8,497 nt of DNA from Chloroflexota bacterium (lineage in GTDB: Bacteria; Chloroflexota; Anaerolineae; VGOG01). A program made the position numbers and the translations under genes. Each line of letters opens with the position of its first letter. Position 1 is the stretch's first letter. The notes below the pieces were generated by a model that was not told where the DNA came from, made no database searches, and saw only the letters and a program-made list of their open reading frames with translations. Location of the stretch: the NCBI GenBank assembly GCA_030615705.1, contig JAUWYT010000048.1, positions 1 to 8,497 on the forward strand, given 5' to 3'. Below are positions 1-7,148 of the stretch, piece after piece.

Positions 1-70
1 AGAGGCCAAGAAGAAATACCCAGATAAAGAAATTGTGCTTTGGAAAGTTCCTCTGAACATTTTGATATAA
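1..70 (+). CDS. 3' end of an unrecognised reading frame upstream of secY
   Basis: A reading frame open from the window edge (codons from base 2) ends at a TAA at 68-70. It gives a 22-residue lysine-rich tail ending in KVPLNILI. I do not recognise it. It does not look like the C-terminus of ribosomal protein L15, the usual upstream neighbour of secY. The local base composition is more AT-rich than the operon. It may be a small hypothetical protein or a chance open frame, and only the upstream sequence would settle it. Confidence 0.35.
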   Translation, partial: EAKKKYPDKEIVLWKVPLNILI

Positions 71-157
71 CCTTCCGACAGAGAAACAAAAAGACCATTT
101 TCGTATGGCAGGGATGAACAAGAAAAAGCGACCATTGTAAGAACAGGGGAGGAGTAG
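71..157 (+). promoter_or_regulatory. secY leader with strong Shine-Dalgarno
   Basis: This short leader is AT-rich and ends with GGGGAGGAG at about 147-154, a few bases before the secY ATG at 158, which fixes that start. I see no convincing -35/-10 pair in it. A tiny frame of 11 codons (ATG at 105, stop at 138-140) is present but has no family resemblance, so I do not call it a gene. Confidence 0.5.
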
Positions 158-1462
158 ATGATACAAGCTGTCCGTAACGCTTTCAATCTGCCTGACCTAA
201 GGCGCAGGATCTTGATCACTCTTTTCATATTGGTTGTATTCCGCCTGGCTGCCCACGTTCCGGTGCCCAACGTGGACCCAGTGGCTCTGCGCCAGGTCTT
301 TGAAGCCAATCAGCTCTTGGGCCTGCTGGATATGTTCTCAGGCGGCGCCATGTCCAGCTTCTCAGTTATGGCCATGGGGGTCTACCCTTATATCACGGCT
401 ACTATTGTCATACAGCTCTTGCAGCCCATCATCCCCAGGTTGGAAGAGATAGCTCGGGAGGGCGAGGCCGGGCGCGCCAAGATTAATCAATACACCTATT
501 ACTTGGCCATCCCGTTGTCGGCTCTCTCAGGTTATGGCCAGGCCCAGTTGTTACAGAGCCAGGGCGTCATTACCAACTTTGGACTTTCTGGGGAGATGAT
601 CTTGCCCACAATTGCTACTGTCTTCACCCTGACGGCGGGCACTATGTTCGCCATCTGGCTGGGTGAGCTGATCACCGAGCAGGGCATAGGCAACGGCCTC
701 TCCATCATCATCTTTGGCGGCATCGTGTCCCGTGTTCCACAACGGGTGGGCGCCTTACTGGTAGGTGACGTGCGGGGCCTGATAGCCTTTTTCATCATCA
801 TGGCTGTTACAGTGGCGGTTATCGTCATTGTGCAGGAGGGACAACGGCGCATCCCGGTCCAATACGGCAAGCGAGTGCTGGCCATGCGGGGCCGCCGACT
901 GCGCATTGCCGGCGGTCAAAGCACTCACATCCCTTTGCGAGTCAATGCAGCGGGCATGATCCCGCTCATTTTTGCCCAGTCCATTTTGATGTTCCCTGGG
1001 GTGATCGCCTCTTACCTCGTCTCGGCGCAAAATCAATGGGTCTCCAGTATCGCCAACACTATCTACCAGACTTTCAACGGCCAGGGCCATGCCTACTACA
1101 TAATGTACTTTCTCATGGTTATTGGCTTCACCTATTTCTACACCGATATGGTCTTCCAGCAGCAGAACCTTCCCGAGAACCTGAAGCGTCAGGGGGGCTT
1201 CATCCCGGGCATTCGCCCTGGCAAGCGTACCGCCGATTATCTAAACGGAGTTATGCGGCGCATCACCCTGGTGGGGGCTATCTTCCTGGGCCTGGTAGCC
1301 ACCATGCCCTGGATAGTTGACGTGCTCGGGATCGTGGAGAACCCTGGGATGATGCTCATTACCAGCTCTGGCTTGCTCATCGTGGTTGGGGTGGTGTTGG
1401 ACACCTTGAAGCAATTGGAGGCTCAGCTCTTAATGCGCCACTACGAGGGCTTCATCAAGTAG
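158..1462 (+). CDS. secY: Protein translocase subunit SecY
   Basis: SecY is the channel-forming membrane subunit of the Sec translocon. With SecE and SecG it forms the plasma-membrane pore for SecA- or ribosome-driven protein export. The 434-residue product has the usual family length and about ten hydrophobic segments. The first is at about residues 17-36, followed by the plug region and TM2 with a FSGGAMSSFSVMAMGVYPYI stretch (60-79). The GNGLSIIIFGGI segment lies at 178-189. The basic cytosolic loop with GQRRIPVQYGKR (228-239) and the loop with FIPGIRPGK (348-356) are the SecA/ribosome-contact loops. The start is set by GGGGAGGAG just upstream. The gene is followed after only 6 nt by map, without the adk gene often found between them. 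The identification is firm. Confidence 0.97.
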   Translation: MIQAVRNAFNLPDLRRRILITLFILVVFRLAAHVPVPNVDPVALRQVFEANQLLGLLDMFSGGAMSSFSVMAMGVYPYITATIVIQLLQPIIPRLEEIAREGEAGRAKINQYTYYLAIPLSALSGYGQAQLLQSQGVITNFGLSGEMILPTIATVFTLTAGTMFAIWLGELITEQGIGNGLSIIIFGGIVSRVPQRVGALLVGDVRGLIAFFIIMAVTVAVIVIVQEGQRRIPVQYGKRVLAMRGRRLRIAGGQSTHIPLRVNAAGMIPLIFAQSILMFPGVIASYLVSAQNQWVSSIANTIYQTFNGQGHAYYIMYFLMVIGFTYFYTDMVFQQQNLPENLKRQGGFIPGIRPGKRTADYLNGVMRRITLVGAIFLGLVATMPWIVDVLGIVENPGMMLITSSGLLIVVGVVLDTLKQLEAQLLMRHYEGFIK

Positions 1463-1468
1463 TGTCCT

Positions 1469-2218
1469 ATGATAATCTTGAAATCGCCCTCGGAGCTGGC
1501 ACGCATGCGCCAAGCCGGTCGCATCGTGGCCGAGGTGTTGGCTGCCCTGCAGCAGAGGATCAGACCTGGTGTCAACACCGCCGAGCTAGATGAATTGGTC
1601 TACCAGATCATTACCAAGTGCAAGGCATTTCCCTCCTTCAAGGGCTATCGTGGCTTCCCGGCCTCTTTATGTGTCTCGATCAACGAGGAGGTGGTGCACG
1701 GCCTCCCTAACAAAAAGCGGTATCTGAAGGAGGGCGATATCGTCAGCTTCGACGTGGGAGCCATCTATCAGGGGTATCAGGGCGACGCGGCTGTGACCGT
1801 GGGGGTGGGGGAAATCGCCGAGGCGGCAAAGGAGCTGTTAGCGGTGACGGCTGGAACCCTGGCAGCGGGCATTGCGCAGTCACGGGCAGGGAACCACACT
1901 GGTGACATATCGTGGGCCATCCAGGATTATGCTGAAAGCAGGGGCTATTCGGTAGTGCGCGAGTACACTGGCCACGGTATCGGCCTTCAGATGCATGAGG
2001 ACCCTCAAATACCCAACTATGGCCAGCCTGAACGGGGCTTTCTTTTGAAGCCGGGCATGACTTTTGCGCTGGAGCCCATGGTCAACGAGGGGGATTGGCG
2101 CACGCGAGTCCTGGCGGATAATTGGACGGTGGTCACCAAAGATGGGAAGCTTTCGGCTCACTTTGAGCACACCATAGCCGTCACCGAAGGTGAGCCCGAG
2201 ATATTAACTCGCTTATAG
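1469..2218 (+). CDS. map: Type I methionine aminopeptidase
   Basis: This cytosolic metalloenzyme removes the initiator methionine from nascent proteins whose second residue is small. The 249-residue length is standard for the short bacterial type I form, with no N-terminal zinc-finger extension. The expected active-site residues are all visible: His77 (VVHGLP), Asp95 (FDVG), Asp106 (QGDAA), His169 (GHGIG), Glu202 (LEPM) and Glu233 (HFEHT). They correspond to the substrate-contacting His and the five di-metal ligands of the E. coli enzyme. It begins 6 nt after the secY stop and has no strong Shine-Dalgarno in that gap, so translational coupling to secY is likely (inference). The downstream neighbour is rpmJ, and the infA gene often found there is missing. 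Confidence 0.97.
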   Translation: MIILKSPSELARMRQAGRIVAEVLAALQQRIRPGVNTAELDELVYQIITKCKAFPSFKGYRGFPASLCVSINEEVVHGLPNKKRYLKEGDIVSFDVGAIYQGYQGDAAVTVGVGEIAEAAKELLAVTAGTLAAGIAQSRAGNHTGDISWAIQDYAESRGYSVVREYTGHGIGLQMHEDPQIPNYGQPERGFLLKPGMTFALEPMVNEGDWRTRVLADNWTVVTKDGKLSAHFEHTIAVTEGEPEILTRL

Positions 2219-2239
2219 GCTAGATTGGAGATTTTAGCG

Positions 2240-2353
2240 ATGAAGGTTAAAGCATCGGTTAAGCGTCGCTGCTCTAAGTGCAAGATTGTCAAGCGCAGGG
2301 GCGTGGTTTACGTGATCTGCGAGAACCCCAAGCACAAGCAGCGGCAAGGATAG
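2240..2353 (+). CDS. rpmJ: 50S ribosomal protein L36 (bL36), zinc-binding form
   Basis: This small gene encodes 37 residues, the standard L36 length, starting [16 protein letters not shown]36 sits in the large subunit and helps organise 23S rRNA. The zinc ligands of the C+ form are present: Cys11, Cys14, Cys27 and His32. The ATG lies 21 nt after the map stop, with a weak purine stretch (TTGGAG) upstream. A repeat copy starts immediately after its stop codon. The identification is firm even though the frame is short. Confidence 0.96.
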   Translation: MKVKASVKRRCSKCKIVKRRGVVYVICENPKHKQRQG

Positions 2354-2355
2354 CG

Positions 2356-2380
2356 CCCTTCGACAAGCTCAGGATGAGGA
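2356..2380. repeat. TTCG-class interspersed repeat in the rpmJ-rpsM gap
   Basis: The segment reads CCCTTCGACAAGCTCAGGAT plus GAGGA. The same core recurs inside the ligase gene at 7671-7690 as CCCTTCGACAGGGCTCAGGA. It occupies most of the 43-nt gap between the rpmJ stop and the rpsM Shine-Dalgarno. Confidence 0.7.
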
Positions 2381-2396
2381 TAAAGGGAGGTAGAGG

Positions 2397-2786
2397 ATGG
2401 CACGAATCGCCGGAATTGACTTGCCCCGCAACAAGCGGGTGGAGATCGGCTTGACCTACATCTACGGCATCGGTCGCTCGACCAGCCGGGAGATTCTGAC
2501 TCAGACGGGGGTTGACTTGGATACGCGGGTCAAGGACCTGGCCGAGGCCGAGATTAGCCGCTTGCGCGAGGTTATTAATGCCAATTATAGGGTTGAGGGC
2601 GATCTGCGGCGGGAGGTCAGCCAGAACATCAAGCGCCTGCAGGAAATCGGCTGTTATCGGGGGCTCCGCCACCGTTACAACTTGCCTGTGCATGGGCAGC
2701 GGACCAAGACCAACGCCCGCACTAAGCGTGGCCCACGCAGGACGGTGCCCGGCCGCGGCAAAAGGCGCGGGATGAGGAAGAAGTAG
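2397..2786 (+). CDS. rpsM: 30S ribosomal protein S13 (uS13)
   Basis: S13 sits in the head of the 30S subunit, contacts 5S rRNA/L5 across the intersubunit bridge, and reaches the P-site tRNA with its basic tail. The 129-residue product has the family landmarks: [14 protein letters not shown] at the N-terminus, the [14 protein letters not shown] helix-two-turn-helix region (21-34), and the [20 protein letters not shown] stretch (88-107). A basic tail ends in KKK-like residues (GKRRGMRKK). GGGAGG six bases before the ATG sets the start. It is part of the rpsM-rpsK-rpsD-rpoA-rplQ alpha operon arrangement. Confidence 0.97.
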   Translation: MARIAGIDLPRNKRVEIGLTYIYGIGRSTSREILTQTGVDLDTRVKDLAEAEISRLREVINANYRVEGDLRREVSQNIKRLQEIGCYRGLRHRYNLPVHGQRTKTNARTKRGPRRTVPGRGKRRGMRKK

Positions 2787-2793
2787 TCAGTGA

Positions 2794-2814
2794 TCAATGA
2801 CCAATGACCAATGA
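2794..2814. repeat. Heptamer array (T/C)CAATGA x3
   Basis: Three tandem 7-nt units (TCAATGA, CCAATGA, CCAATGA) start 8 nt after the rpsM stop. A similar array in the opposite orientation is at 3316-3343. Confidence 0.75.
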
Positions 2815-2833
2815 AGCAATTTGGGCTTGGTCA

Positions 2834-2886
2834 CTTCGTGCTGAGCACCCTTCGGGGTGACCCTCAGGGGAACCCATGGTGCGAAG
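2834..2886. repeat. Palindromic repeat with TTCG-loop hairpin between rpsM and rpsK
   Basis: An outer CTTCG (2834-2838) matches CGAAG (2882-2886). Inside it is a stronger hairpin: CTGAG (2841-2845) pairs with CTCAG (2863-2867), and CACCC (2846-2850) pairs with GGGTG (2855-2859) around a TTCG loop. In RNA the loop would be a very stable UUCG tetraloop closed by C-G. The CTCAG/TTCG words link it to the other repeats of the window. Effects on rpsK expression, RNA processing or partial termination are possible but unproven. No T-tract follows, so it is not a typical terminator. Confidence 0.7.
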
Positions 2887-2913
2887 CATTGGGATTTGAT
2901 TTGGGGAGGAAAG

Positions 2914-3309
2914 ATGGCGCAACGAAGGGAAAGGAAGAGAACAACTCGCCGTGCACGCAAGAACGTCCCTCAGGGGCAGGCTCACATTCACGCCACGTTC
3001 AACAACACGATAATCACTATGACCGATCAGCAGGGCAACACCATCACTTGGGGGAGCGGAGGCACTGTGGGCTTCAAGGGATCGCGTAAGAGCACCCCCT
3101 ATGCGGCCCGCATGGCCGCTCAGCAAACGGCCAAACAGGCCATGGATCACGGCATGAAGGAGATAGACGTATTCGTTAAGGGGCCTGGGCCTGGCCGGGA
3201 GGCGGCCATCCGTGCTTTGCAAGGGGCGGGCCTCAAGGTGAAATCCATCACCGATGTTACTCCCATTCCTCACAATGGCTGTCGCCCACCCAAGAAGCGA
3301 AGGATGTAG
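2914..3309 (+). CDS. rpsK: 30S ribosomal protein S11 (uS11)
   Basis: S11 lies on the 30S platform and takes part in mRNA/E-site interactions. The 131-residue product shows the family core [19 protein letters not shown] (about 24-42), the [13 protein letters not shown] segment, the [17 protein letters not shown] glycine-proline motif, and the typical end [14 protein letters not shown] chose ATG 2914 because GGGGAGGA ends three bases before it. The frame is open further upstream to a GTG at 2857, but that extension would translate the repeat at 2834-2886 and has no homology. Confidence 0.97.
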   Translation: MAQRRERKRTTRRARKNVPQGQAHIHATFNNTIITMTDQQGNTITWGSGGTVGFKGSRKSTPYAARMAAQQTAKQAMDHGMKEIDVFVKGPGPGREAAIRALQGAGLKVKSITDVTPIPHNGCRPPKKRRM

Positions 3310-3315
3310 CGACTT

Positions 3316-3343
3316 AGTCATCAGTCACTGAGCGTTTGTCACT
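3316..3343. repeat. Degenerate heptamer array in the rpsK-rpsD gap
   Basis: Four 7-nt units in register: AGTCATC, AGTCACT, GAGCGTT and TGTCACT. They resemble the reverse complement of the CAATGA array at 2794-2814 (GGTCATT words). The array fills the gap up to the rpsD Shine-Dalgarno. Confidence 0.6.
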
Positions 3344-3356
3344 TATAGGAGGTAGA

Positions 3357-3995
3357 ATGGCCAGATATACCGGCCCGGTTTGCAAGCTGTGTCGGCGGGA
3401 AGGGCAGAAGCTCTTCCTTAAAGGGGAGCGGTGTTTGACTGCAAAATGTGCTATTGATAGGCGTTCCTATGCTCCTGGCATGCATGGCCGTGAGAGCCAG
3501 TTCCGCCGCAGACGACAGTCGGAATATGCCCTGCAGCTCCGAGAAAAGCAGAAGGCGCGCCGTATCTACGGCGTCTTGGAGAGACAGTTCCGACGCTATT
3601 TCCGAGAAGCTGAGAGGCGGAAGGGGATAACTGGCGCCAACTTGCTGACCATTCTAGAAAGCAGGCTAGATAACGTCGTCTATCAGCTTGGTTTCGCCGA
3701 TTCGCGGGCTCAGGCCCGCCAATTGATATGCCATGGCCACTTCAACCTCAATGGGCGGAGGGCCGACATCCCTTCGATGCTGGTAGAGCCAGGAGACGTG
3801 ATATCGGTGCGCGAGCGGAGCAAGAAGTTGGCCTATTTCAATGACCGGGCAAAGGAGCTAGAGAGCAAGGTTGTGCCGGACTGGATGAGCTTGGACGCTC
3901 TCAACATGTCGGGGCGGATCTTGAATCTCCCTTCGCGGGAAGAGATAGACCTGCCTTTGAACGAGAAGTTGGTTGTTGAGTACTACAGCCGTTAG
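3357..3995 (+). CDS. rpsD: 30S ribosomal protein S4 (uS4), zinc-binding form
   Basis: S4 binds 16S rRNA early in 30S assembly and, in many bacteria, represses its own operon. The 212-residue product begins [16 protein letters not shown]. It carries four cysteines (Cys9, Cys12, Cys26, Cys31) spaced as a zinc site, so it is the C+ form. The S4 RNA-binding domain is visible from about residue 98 ([20 protein letters not shown], then [20 protein letters not shown]). I chose ATG 3357 because AGGAGGT lies three bases upstream. A seven-codon upstream extension in the same frame would read through that Shine-Dalgarno and array sequence. Confidence 0.97.
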   Translation: MARYTGPVCKLCRREGQKLFLKGERCLTAKCAIDRRSYAPGMHGRESQFRRRRQSEYALQLREKQKARRIYGVLERQFRRYFREAERRKGITGANLLTILESRLDNVVYQLGFADSRAQARQLICHGHFNLNGRRADIPSMLVEPGDVISVRERSKKLAYFNDRAKELESKVVPDWMSLDALNMSGRILNLPSREEIDLPLNEKLVVEYYSR

Positions 3996-4018
3996 AGCGG
4001 TGCTTGGCGTCAGCTTTA

Positions 4019-4062
4019 TCCTCCTGGAAGGAGGGACTTAGGCCAATGGCAAATCAGGAGGG
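4019..4062 (+). promoter_or_regulatory. Paired Shine-Dalgarno hairpin ahead of rpoA
   Basis: CCTCC (4020-4024) is complementary to GGAGG (4030-4034) with a TGGAA loop, and a T-G wobble extends the stem. The pairing masks the Shine-Dalgarno of the ATG at 4046. A second AGGAGG (4056-4061) precedes the alternative ATG at 4073, and the same CCTCC could pair with it instead. This is a direct reading of complementarity. A regulatory role is inference. Confidence 0.45.
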
Positions 4063-5023
4063 CAGTCCTTTAATGAGTATGGTTTTGCCCAAGGTCGAGT
4101 GCGAGGCCAGCTCGAGAGGTTACGCGCGTTTCGTTATCGGCCCCATGGAAAGTGGCTATGGTTTAACTCTTGGCAATGCTTTGCGACGCACTCTCCTCTC
4201 GTCCATGACTGGTGCGGCGATCACATCAATCAGGGTTAGCGATGTGCACCACGAGTTCTCAGTCATACCTCACGTCAAGGAAGACATGACCCAGTTGATC
4301 CTCAACGTGAAGCAAGTGCGGCTGAGGATGTACTCCGATGATTCTGATTCGGCGCGCTTGCGTCTAGAGGTAGGGGGCGAGGGCGTGGTGACGGCTGGCG
4401 ACCTGGAGTGTCCCGGCGATGTGGAAATCATCAATCCTGACTTGTATTTGTTCACCGTAGACTCCGATGAGGCCGAGGTGGAAATGGAGCTAACGGTCCA
4501 AAGAGGCAAGGGTTACTCGCCCGCTGAGGAGCGGGGCAAGCTGCCCATCGGGGAGCTCCCCATTGACGCTATCTTCAGCCCCATCCGCAAAGTCGGTTAC
4601 GAGGTGGAACGAGCCCGCGTCGGTCAGATGACCAACTTCGATCGGCTTATCATGGAGATATGGACCGACGGTACCATTCGGCCTCAAGAGGCTTTGAGCG
4701 AGGCTGCCAAGCTTTTGGTGAAGCACCTATTGTTGGTGGCTGGTGTCGAGGAAGAGATCCCAGAAGAAAAGGCTGAGGAAGAAGGTATACCCGCCCGTGT
4801 TTACGACATGCTAATCGAGGATTTGGATCTCAGTGTGCGGGTCTATAACTGCCTCAAGCGGATTGGGATAACCAATGTGGGAGAGGTGCTCGAGAGGCTG
4901 GAAAAGGGCGACGATGAGATATTGGCTATCCGGAATTTCGGTCCCAAGTCGTTGGCTGAGTTAAGGGAAAAGTTGCAGGCCAGGGGCTTGCTCTGGACCG
5001 AGGAGGAAGAATCCGAGGAGTGA
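4046..5023 (+). CDS. rpoA: DNA-directed RNA polymerase subunit alpha
   Basis: The alpha subunit dimerises to start RNA polymerase assembly and, through its C-terminal domain, binds UP elements and activators. The product is 325 residues from this start. The N-terminal domain holds [26 protein letters not shown] (about 37-54) and [14 protein letters not shown]. An acidic linker ([13 protein letters not shown], about 235-247) leads to the C-terminal domain with [20 protein letters not shown] and [12 protein letters not shown]. The start is uncertain. ATG 4046 has GGAGG 11 nt upstream, and ATG 4073 (316 residues, beginning MSMVLPKVE and closer to the family N-terminus) has AGGAGG at a similar distance. 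The stop is 7 nt before rplQ. Confidence 0.96.
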   Translation: MANQEGSPLMSMVLPKVECEASSRGYARFVIGPMESGYGLTLGNALRRTLLSSMTGAAITSIRVSDVHHEFSVIPHVKEDMTQLILNVKQVRLRMYSDDSDSARLRLEVGGEGVVTAGDLECPGDVEIINPDLYLFTVDSDEAEVEMELTVQRGKGYSPAEERGKLPIGELPIDAIFSPIRKVGYEVERARVGQMTNFDRLIMEIWTDGTIRPQEALSEAAKLLVKHLLLVAGVEEEIPEEKAEEEGIPARVYDMLIEDLDLSVRVYNCLKRIGITNVGEVLERLEKGDDEILAIRNFGPKSLAELREKLQARGLLWTEEEESEE

Positions 5024-5030
5024 TTGCTTC

Positions 5031-5384
5031 ATGAGACATCGGAAAGCAGGCCGCAAGCTGGGTCGCTCCAGCGGCCATCGCAGAGCTCTATATAGAAACC
5101 TGATAACTGAACTGATTCGCCATGAGCGGATAAAGACAACGGAGGCCAAGGCTAAGGCCATTCGGGGGCAGGCAGAGAAGCTGATCACTTTGGGTAAGCG
5201 TGGCGACCTACACGCCCGTCGGCTGGCCGCCGCCAGGTTGAACGATGCGACTATCGTTAAGAAGCTCTTCGATGATCTGGCTCCTCGCTACGAAGGGCGT
5301 TCCGGTGGCTACACTCGCATATTCAAGCTAGGACGACGTCAGGGCGATGGAGCGCCCATGGTTCTTTTGGAATTAGTGGAGTAG
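5031..5384 (+). CDS. rplQ: 50S ribosomal protein L17 (bL17)
   Basis: L17 is a large-subunit protein near the exit-tunnel region. The 117-residue product is the usual short bacterial form, beginning [20 protein letters not shown] and continuing with [20 protein letters not shown]. It ends with [19 protein letters not shown] and LLELVE. The Shine-Dalgarno GAGGAG (about 5014-5019) lies inside the last codons of rpoA, and the gap is 7 nt, so the two genes are probably coupled. It marks the usual end of the alpha operon block. truA, rplM and rpsI follow, as in many bacteria. Confidence 0.97.
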   Translation: MRHRKAGRKLGRSSGHRRALYRNLITELIRHERIKTTEAKAKAIRGQAEKLITLGKRGDLHARRLAAARLNDATIVKKLFDDLAPRYEGRSGGYTRIFKLGRRQGDGAPMVLLELVE

Positions 5385-5390
5385 CTGGGG

Positions 5391-5462
5391 ACTGGAAGTT
5401 GGAGGTTGGAGGCTTGCCCTGAGACTAACCGAAGGGTTGGAGGTTGGAAATCCGAAATCGGA
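5391..5462. repeat. Composite repeat: heptamers, CCCTGAG...CGAAGGG core, heptamers
   Basis: The first heptamer block is ACTGGAA, GTTGGAG, GTTGGAG (5391-5411). The core GCCCTGAG-ACTAAC-CGAAGGG (5416-5436) looks like a diverged reverse copy of CCCTTCGAC...CTCAGG. A second heptamer block follows: GGTTGGA, GGTTGGA, AATCCGA, AATCGGA (5435-5462). The composite fills nearly all of the 97-nt gap from rplQ to the truA start. Confidence 0.7.
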
Positions 5463-5481
5463 AGCCAGCACTCGAAAACTT

Positions 5482-6225
5482 ATGGCTGTCGTCGAATACG
5501 ATGGCACCGATTACCTCGGCTTCCAGGTGCAAGCCCAGGGCCCGACGGTTCAGGGGGAGATAGAGAGGGCGCTGGCAGCGGTTACCCAGGAGGAGAGTTG
5601 TACTGAGCCCCGCCGAAGTATCAGGATCATTGGGGCGGGCCGGACTGATGCCGGCGTTCACGCCCAGGGGCAAGTTGTCGCCTTCAGTACGGCCTGGCGA
5701 CATCCCATTGAGGAGCTTCAGCGCGCATTAAATGCCGTCTTGCCCGCAGACATCGCGGTGCGTGAGCTAAGGCCTGTGGCCAAGAGCTTTCATCCCCGTT
5801 TTGACGCTGTCAGTCGAGGGTATCGCTATGCCATCTTCAACCAACCCTTGCGTTCGCCACTGGCTCGACGCTTTGCCTATCATTTCCCTCGTCCTCTCGA
5901 CGTAGCAGCTATGAACGAGGCCGCGGGCATCCTGGTGGGCAGCCACGATTTCGCCTCTTTTGGACGAGCGCCTCAGGGCGATAACACAGTGCGCAGGGTG
6001 TACCGAGCCCAATGCACTTTAGAGGGGCCATTCGTTTACTTCGATATAGTAGCTAACGCTTTCCTCTATCGGATGGTAAGGAGGCTGGTGGGCACGCTGC
6101 TGTTAGTGGGAACGGGAGAGCTATCGTCGTATGGGTTTGAGGAGATTCTCCAGTCTGCTGATCGAGATAGAGCTGGCCAAGCTGTCTCAGGTCATGGGTT
6201 GTGTTTGATGAAAGTAAGCTATTGA
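5482..6225 (+). CDS. truA: tRNA pseudouridine(38-40) synthase TruA
   Basis: TruA converts uridines 38, 39 and 40 of the tRNA anticodon stem to pseudouridine. From ATG 5482 the product is 247 residues, a usual family length. It begins MAVVEYDGTDYLGFQVQ and carries the catalytic motif GAGRTDAGVHAQGQ with Asp56 as nucleophile. Further conserved parts are SRGYRYAIFNQPLRSP, the GSHDFASFGR segment, and ANAFLYRMVRRLVGTLLLVG near the C-terminus. No clear Shine-Dalgarno precedes this ATG. The frame is open upstream to a TTG at 5437, but that would translate the heptamer repeat. The family often has a few more residues before the VEYDGTD motif, so the original start may have been altered by the repeat. 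Function is firm; the start is not. Confidence 0.95.
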   Translation: MAVVEYDGTDYLGFQVQAQGPTVQGEIERALAAVTQEESCTEPRRSIRIIGAGRTDAGVHAQGQVVAFSTAWRHPIEELQRALNAVLPADIAVRELRPVAKSFHPRFDAVSRGYRYAIFNQPLRSPLARRFAYHFPRPLDVAAMNEAAGILVGSHDFASFGRAPQGDNTVRRVYRAQCTLEGPFVYFDIVANAFLYRMVRRLVGTLLLVGTGELSSYGFEEILQSADRDRAGQAVSGHGLCLMKVSY

Positions 6226-6229
6226 TGGC

Positions 6230-6280
6230 TCGGCTGAGCGTTCGACCGAGCTCACGCCGAGGGCTCGCCGAAGTCGGAGG
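6230..6280. repeat. TTCG-class repeat between truA and rplM, carrying the rplM Shine-Dalgarno
   Basis: TCGGCTGAGC (6230-6239) pairs with GCTCACGCCGA (6250-6260) with one bulged base. The right part, TTCGACCGAGCTCACGCCGA (6241-6260), is nearly identical to TTCGACTGAGCTCAGCCGAA at 7558-7577. The next block, GCTCGCCGAAGTCGGAGG, ends in the CGGAGG that serves rplM. Confidence 0.75.
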
Positions 6281-6288
6281 ACCCAGAG

Positions 6289-6717
6289 GTGAAGACGTAT
6301 ACACCTAAAGCGAAGGACATAGAACGAGGATGGTACTTAGTTAATGCTGAGGGCAAGACATTAGGGCGTCTAGCTTCGGAGATCGCCAAGGTCCTGCGGG
6401 GCAAGCATAAGCCCATCTACACTCCGCACCTCGATTGTGGTGACTACGTCATCGTGATCAACGCCGACAAAGTAGGGGTCACCGGGCGGAAGCTGGACCA
6501 AAAGATGTATTATCGCCATTCGGGCTATCCTGGCGGGCTCAAAAGCATCAGCTTGAGGAATCAATTGCAGAAGCACCCGGAGCGAGTGCTGGAGGCTGCA
6601 GTGCGAGGGATGCTGCCCAAGAACCGGCTGGGTCGAAAAATGATGAGGAAGCTCAAGGTTTACGCGGGTGACTCCCATCGCCATCAAGCTCAGCAGCCTA
6701 GGGTTCTGGAATTGTAA
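6289..6717 (+). CDS. rplM: 50S ribosomal protein L13 (uL13)
   Basis: L13 is an early-assembly protein of the large subunit. The product is 142 residues, the standard bacterial length. It begins [20 protein letters not shown], then [38 protein letters not shown], and the [15 protein letters not shown] and [20 protein letters not shown] stretches. The start is a GTG with CGGAGG eight bases upstream. That Shine-Dalgarno belongs to the repeat at 6230-6280. It pairs with rpsI, as is usual for these two genes. Confidence 0.97.
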   Translation: MKTYTPKAKDIERGWYLVNAEGKTLGRLASEIAKVLRGKHKPIYTPHLDCGDYVIVINADKVGVTGRKLDQKMYYRHSGYPGGLKSISLRNQLQKHPERVLEAAVRGMLPKNRLGRKMMRKLKVYAGDSHRHQAQQPRVLEL

Positions 6718-6745
6718 AGCGAGTTTTCACCGAGAGGAGAGGTAA

Positions 6746-7138
6746 ATGGCGCTTGTGTATTATGAGGGAGTGGGACGACGCAAGACGGCTACGGCTCGTG
6801 TGCGGCTCTATCCTGGCGAAGGCAACATTATCGTTAACAACAAGCCGATGGAGGAGTACTTCTCGCGTGAGCGCGATGTGCTGTACCTGCTGGAGCCACT
6901 GAGGGTCACGGGCACCGCGGACACATTTAATGTCTCTGTCAAGGTTCAGGGGGGTGGCGTATCTGGTCAAGCGGGTGCTGTGTGTCATGGTATCGCTCGC
7001 GCTTTGTTGGCGTCCGACCCAGATCTGCGGCCCATTTTGCGCAAGGGCGGCTTTCTGAGCCGGGATGCACGCATGAAGGAAAGGAAGAAACCTGGGCTCA
7101 AGCGCGCCCGCAAGGCGCCGCAGTACACCAAGCGGTGA
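6746..7138 (+). CDS. rpsI: 30S ribosomal protein S9 (uS9)
   Basis: S9 lies in the 30S head, and its C-terminal tail reaches the P-site tRNA. The 130-residue product begins [20 protein letters not shown] and contains the [11 protein letters not shown] and [20 protein letters not shown] segments. It ends with the characteristic basic tail [17 protein letters not shown], whose final Lys-Arg is conserved. GAGAGGAGAGGT precedes the ATG. It is the last gene of the operon, and a strong terminator starts 11 nt after the stop. Confidence 0.97.
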   Translation: MALVYYEGVGRRKTATARVRLYPGEGNIIVNNKPMEEYFSRERDVLYLLEPLRVTGTADTFNVSVKVQGGGVSGQAGAVCHGIARALLASDPDLRPILRKGGFLSRDARMKERKKPGLKRARKAPQYTKR

Positions 7139-7148
7139 AGCTCACTCG

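Noticed and set aside
105..140. 11-codon open frame before secY
   Set aside because: It is too short, has no homology or ribosome-binding site, and lies in an AT-rich leader where chance frames are expected.
2354..2396. S4 autoregulatory leader of the alpha operon before rpsM
   Set aside because: The gap is only 43 nt and mostly repeat sequence. I cannot see a pseudoknot like that of the E. coli alpha operon.
2857..2913. Longer S11 start at GTG 2857
   Set aside because: The extension would be translated from the hairpin repeat, while ATG 2914 has an excellent Shine-Dalgarno and the usual S11 N-terminus.
2794..3321. Minus-strand open frame of 175 codons over rpsK
   Set aside because: It is antisense to rpsK and the repeat before it, and its translation shows no family features.
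3336..3356. Upstream S4 start at 3336
   Set aside because: It would translate the array and the Shine-Dalgarno itself; ATG 3357 begins the conserved MARYTGP sequence.
5391..5462. CRISPR-like array
   Set aside because: Units are 7 nt, degenerate and adjacent, with no spacers and no cas genes.
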